Positions 5,118 to 7,380 of a DNA stretch of 7,380 bases are shown here, one piece after another. A program made the position numbers and the translations under genes. Below the pieces are notes generated by a model. It worked only from the letters and a program-made list of their open reading frames with translations. It was not told where the DNA came from and ran no database searches. The stretch covers positions 1 through 7,380 of the forward strand of contig JAUSIJ010000043.1 of assembly GCA_030647855.1 (NCBI GenBank), given 5' to 3'. Position 1 is the stretch's first letter. The number at the start of each line of letters is the position of its first letter. The DNA is from a bacterium. GTDB lineage: Bacteria > Patescibacteriota > Minisyncoccia > Phycocordibacterales > JAUSIJ01.

Positions 5118-6230
5118 CTAACGTGCAAACGGACGACATACTTTCGCTTTGATGTCAGCGAGCCGTAGTCGCACTGTCCGCTTTGCGCGCGGCAGATCGG
5201 CCAATCGAGCGGTGAGCGGAAATCCTTCGCAGACCACACCGGTGAAGATTTGGTCATAGCGAGCGAGTTGCCGTTCTTCTCGTGTCTCGATATTTCGCAT
5301 CTTTTGATCGAGAACCTTTCCTTTAATCGAACCGGCCGCTCGCTTGATGAAGTGGTTCCAGACGAGGGAAAGGACAGCGACAATTATGAGCGCCACGACG
5401 AGGACAAAAGCTACGTATCTCATCGGCTCAAAGTGGTAGGCGATAATATCAATGACGGCGATGACTCCAATCACGATCGGGTGCAAGAGGAGCAGGAAAC
5501 GCGTGCGCGGTTCGCCGCCTTTATTTGTCAGGAAAAAATTATCCCGAGCAAACTCTTCGAAAGTCGCATCCTCGAAATCATATATATCCGAGAGGTGACT
5601 GTCTTGATCAAAAACCGCATCCCAGTGCAGACGTACGCCGAGAATTAGAAAGAAGAGAACATAGATTGCCTTAAAGATCCAAAAAAGGGTGAAAACGAAT
5701 CCCAGTAGCACCGGTGCGAAGCTGTAGGCGACAATTCGGCGGCGTCGATACTCACACTGGTCCCGCGCTTTGTCACCGAAGAAATAATTGACGTATCGCA
5801 TGTCCCAGGGTTCCTGGGCAAAGAACTCTTTTTCCACGTTCACGTCGAGCTCTGCTCTGTCGTCCAAATGGAAGACCGAAGGCCAGAGAACCCACTGCAG
5901 AGTACCATCGCCATATATCTCACATCGCCTGTCGAGCACGGTCTTTCTTACAAGTCTCGTGTACTGAAGATCAACGGGCCAGACAATAGTGGCATGGATG
6001 GTATGAGTGCCCGGTTTTTCGAACTGAACATAGGTCATGGCCTCGTCGAGCGGGACAAGTTGTCTTACCATCGCTTCCCGCTTTGACTCGTGGTGCCATG
6101 CTGTCAGAAGAAGATAGGGTGTCAGCACCCTTTTTTGCTTGAGCTCTTTTAGAATGTTTTGACTTACACACCAGCGGATAGGCACAGTGGCATCTGATTG
6201 CTCCGGATTGTCAATTACAAGACGTAGCAT
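5118..6230 (-). CDS. Hypothetical integral membrane protein, 370 aa
   Basis: I do not recognise this family. Residues 1-160 look like a soluble domain with beta-strand character, for example FEKPGTHTIHATIVWP at 70-85. After the basic cluster YRRRR (161-165) comes a 33-residue hydrophobic stretch (166-198), an acidic loop (about 203-230, rich in Asp and Glu), two more membrane helices (about 244-266 and 272-294), and a strongly basic C-terminal tail (295-370). The positive-inside rule puts both YRRRR and the basic tail in the cytoplasm, which needs an even number of crossings; the first stretch may therefore be a tight hairpin or the topology may be irregular. AGGA lies seven bases before the ATG at 6230. 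The gene has a strong promoter of its own just after tig and its own terminator. No transporter, enzyme or secretion motif is visible. Confidence 0.88.
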   Translation of the reverse strand: MLRLVIDNPEQSDATVPIRWCVSQNILKELKQKRVLTPYLLLTAWHHESKREAMVRQLVPLDEAMTYVQFEKPGTHTIHATIVWPVDLQYTRLVRKTVLDRRCEIYGDGTLQWVLWPSVFHLDDRAELDVNVEKEFFAQEPWDMRYVNYFFGDKARDQCEYRRRRIVAYSFAPVLLGFVFTLFWIFKAIYVLFFLILGVRLHWDAVFDQDSHLSDIYDFEDATFEEFARDNFFLTNKGGEPRTRFLLLLHPIVIGVIAVIDIIAYHFEPMRYVAFVLVVALIIVAVLSLVWNHFIKRAAGSIKGKVLDQKMRNIETREERQLARYDQIFTGVVCEGFPLTARLADLPRAKRTVRLRLADIKAKVCRPFAR

Positions 6231-6279
6231 AACTGCTTCCTTTCGGGTTAGAAGTCGGATGTAATGTACAAAACGCTTG

Positions 6280-6297
6280 TGCTATGATAGCATAGCA
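6280..6297. promoter_or_regulatory. Possible operator over the -10 box of the membrane-protein gene
   Basis: TGCTATG (6280-6286) and CATAGCA (6291-6297) are perfect 7-bp arms around ATAG. The repeat is 18 bp long and covers the whole -10 hexamer of the promoter at 6284-6312. A protein bound here would block RNA polymerase. Operator function is inferred from position alone. Confidence 0.45.
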
Positions 6298-6312
6298 ACG
6301 ATCGGTTGTCAA
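6284..6312 (-). promoter_or_regulatory. Strong predicted promoter of the 370-aa membrane protein gene
   Basis: On the minus strand a perfect TTGACA (6307-6312) and TATCAT (6284-6289, 5/6) are separated by 17 bp, with an extended -10 TGC directly before the hexamer. This is the closest match to the sigma-70 consensus in the window. The predicted start near 6277 gives a leader of about 46 nt. The -35 lies 11 bases past the tig stop codon. Confidence 0.85.
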
Positions 6313-6323
6313 CAGAGTGCCTG

Positions 6324-7380
6324 TTACTCTTGTCCCTCCAAAAGTTCAAAAACTTTTTCGTTGCTAAGGACGCTTTCAATATAGATGCGGGCTCGCTCGG
6401 GGTCGGCATCCTTGTAGTGCGAAAGGACATGCTTGACCTCTTCCTCCACCCGTTCCTGTGGTGGTACAATTTTTTCTTCCTTGGCGATTTTATTTAAAAT
6501 GAGTTGCAGTTTGGCTCTTTTGGTCGCGTCGTCTCGCCACTCTTTGCGTATCTCATCGCCGGTTTTCTTAATGCTTTTTAGATAGTCTTCGAATTTAAGA
6601 CCTAGCTGCTCGATATCATCGCGGAAGCGGGCGGTCATCTTGTGGAGTTCCGCTTCTACAAGGACAGCCGGTAGGTCGATTTTTGATTGGCCGACAAGCT
6701 CCTCGATAAGCGCGAGGCGCTGCTTCTCTTTGGCACGCTGCCCTTTTTCTTTTGCCAGATTTTCTTTTATCTTTGATTTGAGATCGGCCAGATCCTTAAA
6801 ATCCCCAAGCGTCTTAGCGAGTTCATCCGTTATCACAGGGACCTCTTCTTTTTCAGTACCGGCTTCTTTTGGTTGGCCGACCTCTTTTGCAGAAGGGCTT
6901 GCTTGTTTCTGGCGTTTCCGTATTTCTGTAATGACATCGTCGACTTCCTTTTCGGTTACTTCTGAAGGTTCCTCTTTTTTGCTCATGACTTTTTTGGCGA
7001 GGGCTTTGTATTCGGGTAAGCCAACCGTCGGCATGACCGCCGTTTGTATCTTGAAACCGAGGGGATTATCTTTTGCGAGCTTAGTAACGGTAACCTGGGG
7101 CTTGCCGATGGCGTCGATCCGATTGTCATGGAGTATGTGATAATACGCTTCCGCCAAAGCGATTTCGGCCGCCTCTTCCAGTATGCCCATTTCGCCGATT
7201 TTGCCGACGATGATATGTTCGGGGATGTGCCCCTTGCGAAAGCCCGGGATCTCGAGCCGGTCGCCAAGATTTTTCAGTGCTTTCTTCCTGGCGACTTCAA
7301 CTGACTCGGGTGTCAGTTCTCCTTCAATCTCGACTTCCGAGTTCGGCAGTTCCTTGATAGTGACTTTGGGCTTATCGGTC
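6324..7380 (-). CDS. tig: Trigger factor lacking the PPIase domain, 5' end outside the window
   Basis: Trigger factor binds the ribosome at the peptide exit and shields new chains. The 351 residues in view start in the first beta-strand, so only a few N-terminal residues seem to be missing. The ribosome-binding signature GFRKGHIP is at window residues 46-53 (7221-7244). The N-terminal domain runs to about 115, then VGLPEYKAL and a helix (140-157). In usual family members an FKBP-type PPIase domain of about 80-100 residues follows here. Instead there is a polar linker of about 25 residues (157-181, rich in Lys, Glu, Pro and Ser), then PVITDELAKTLGDFKDL and the helical chaperone domain (about 182-345). 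Reading is continuous with no frameshift or stop. No terminator separates its stop from the next promoter, so read-through into the 370-aa gene is possible. Confidence 0.93.
   Translation of the reverse strand, partial: TDKPKVTIKELPNSEVEIEGELTPESVEVARKKALKNLGDRLEIPGFRKGHIPEHIIVGKIGEMGILEEAAEIALAEAYYHILHDNRIDAIGKPQVTVTKLAKDNPLGFKIQTAVMPTVGLPEYKALAKKVMSKKEEPSEVTEKEVDDVITEIRKRQKQASPSAKEVGQPKEAGTEKEEVPVITDELAKTLGDFKDLADLKSKIKENLAKEKGQRAKEKQRLALIEELVGQSKIDLPAVLVEAELHKMTARFRDDIEQLGLKFEDYLKSIKKTGDEIRKEWRDDATKRAKLQLILNKIAKEEKIVPPQERVEEEVKHVLSHYKDADPERARIYIESVLSNEKVFELLEGQE

Noticed and set aside
5250..5648. 132-codon plus-strand open frame opposite the membrane protein gene
   Set aside because: It is the highly charged complement of hydrophobic membrane-helix codons and has no start signal; the minus-strand gene has promoter, ribosome site and terminator.
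6311..6325. AACAG/CTGTT stem at the end of tig as a terminator
   Set aside because: The stem is only 5 bp, has no T-run, and overlaps the next gene's -35 box, so it is unlikely to stop transcription.
1..7380. Recoded TGA, as in Gracilibacteria or Absconditabacteria
   Set aside because: clpP and the 58-aa ORF end in TGA at the expected family length or directly before a terminator, so TGA acts as a stop.

Overview
The window reads as a stretch of chromosome from a small-genome bacterium, most likely of the Candidate Phyla Radiation (Parcubacteria-like). This is inference. It rests on the mix of housekeeping genes with lineage-restricted hypotheticals, on single-gene transcription units with short spacers, on the AAA-rich lysine usage, and on a trigger factor reduced to its ribosome-binding and chaperone parts. 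TGA is used as a stop (the 58-aa ORF and clpP), so the stop-to-glycine code of Gracilibacteria/Absconditabacteria is unlikely. No CRISPR array, tRNA, rRNA, IS element or phage module is visible.

Layout, left to right. Positions 1-225 hold a small single-pass membrane peptide on the plus strand, followed by its own intrinsic terminator. A second, two-sided terminator separates it from a minus-strand HU gene (370-642), which has a promoter rich in palindromes. Next on the minus strand come RNase Y (791-2320, good promoter, leader of about 117 nt) and ClpP (2511-3110, own promoter, very short leader). A 277-aa unrecognised protein (3291-4124, minus) ends in a perfect 26-bp palindrome terminator. 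It is divergent from rsmE (4223-4921, plus), which faces a 370-aa unrecognised membrane protein (5118-6230, minus) across two terminators. The membrane protein has the best promoter in the window, with an inverted repeat across its -10 box. The right edge is the trigger factor gene (minus), lacking only its first few codons, which lie outside the window.

Functionally the recognised genes cover gene-expression quality control. Trigger factor handles nascent chains, ClpP degrades proteins, RNase Y initiates mRNA decay, RsmE modifies 16S rRNA, and HU shapes the nucleoid. tig and clpP are neighbours in many bacteria; here they lie in the same direction but are separated by three genes, one of them inverted. 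I did not find a clear new defence or mobile system. The items most worth a second look are the trigger factor without a PPIase domain, the altered SPGG motif (SGGG) in an otherwise catalytically intact ClpP, the two unrecognised proteins between tig and clpP, and the possible operator structures at the HU and membrane-protein promoters.
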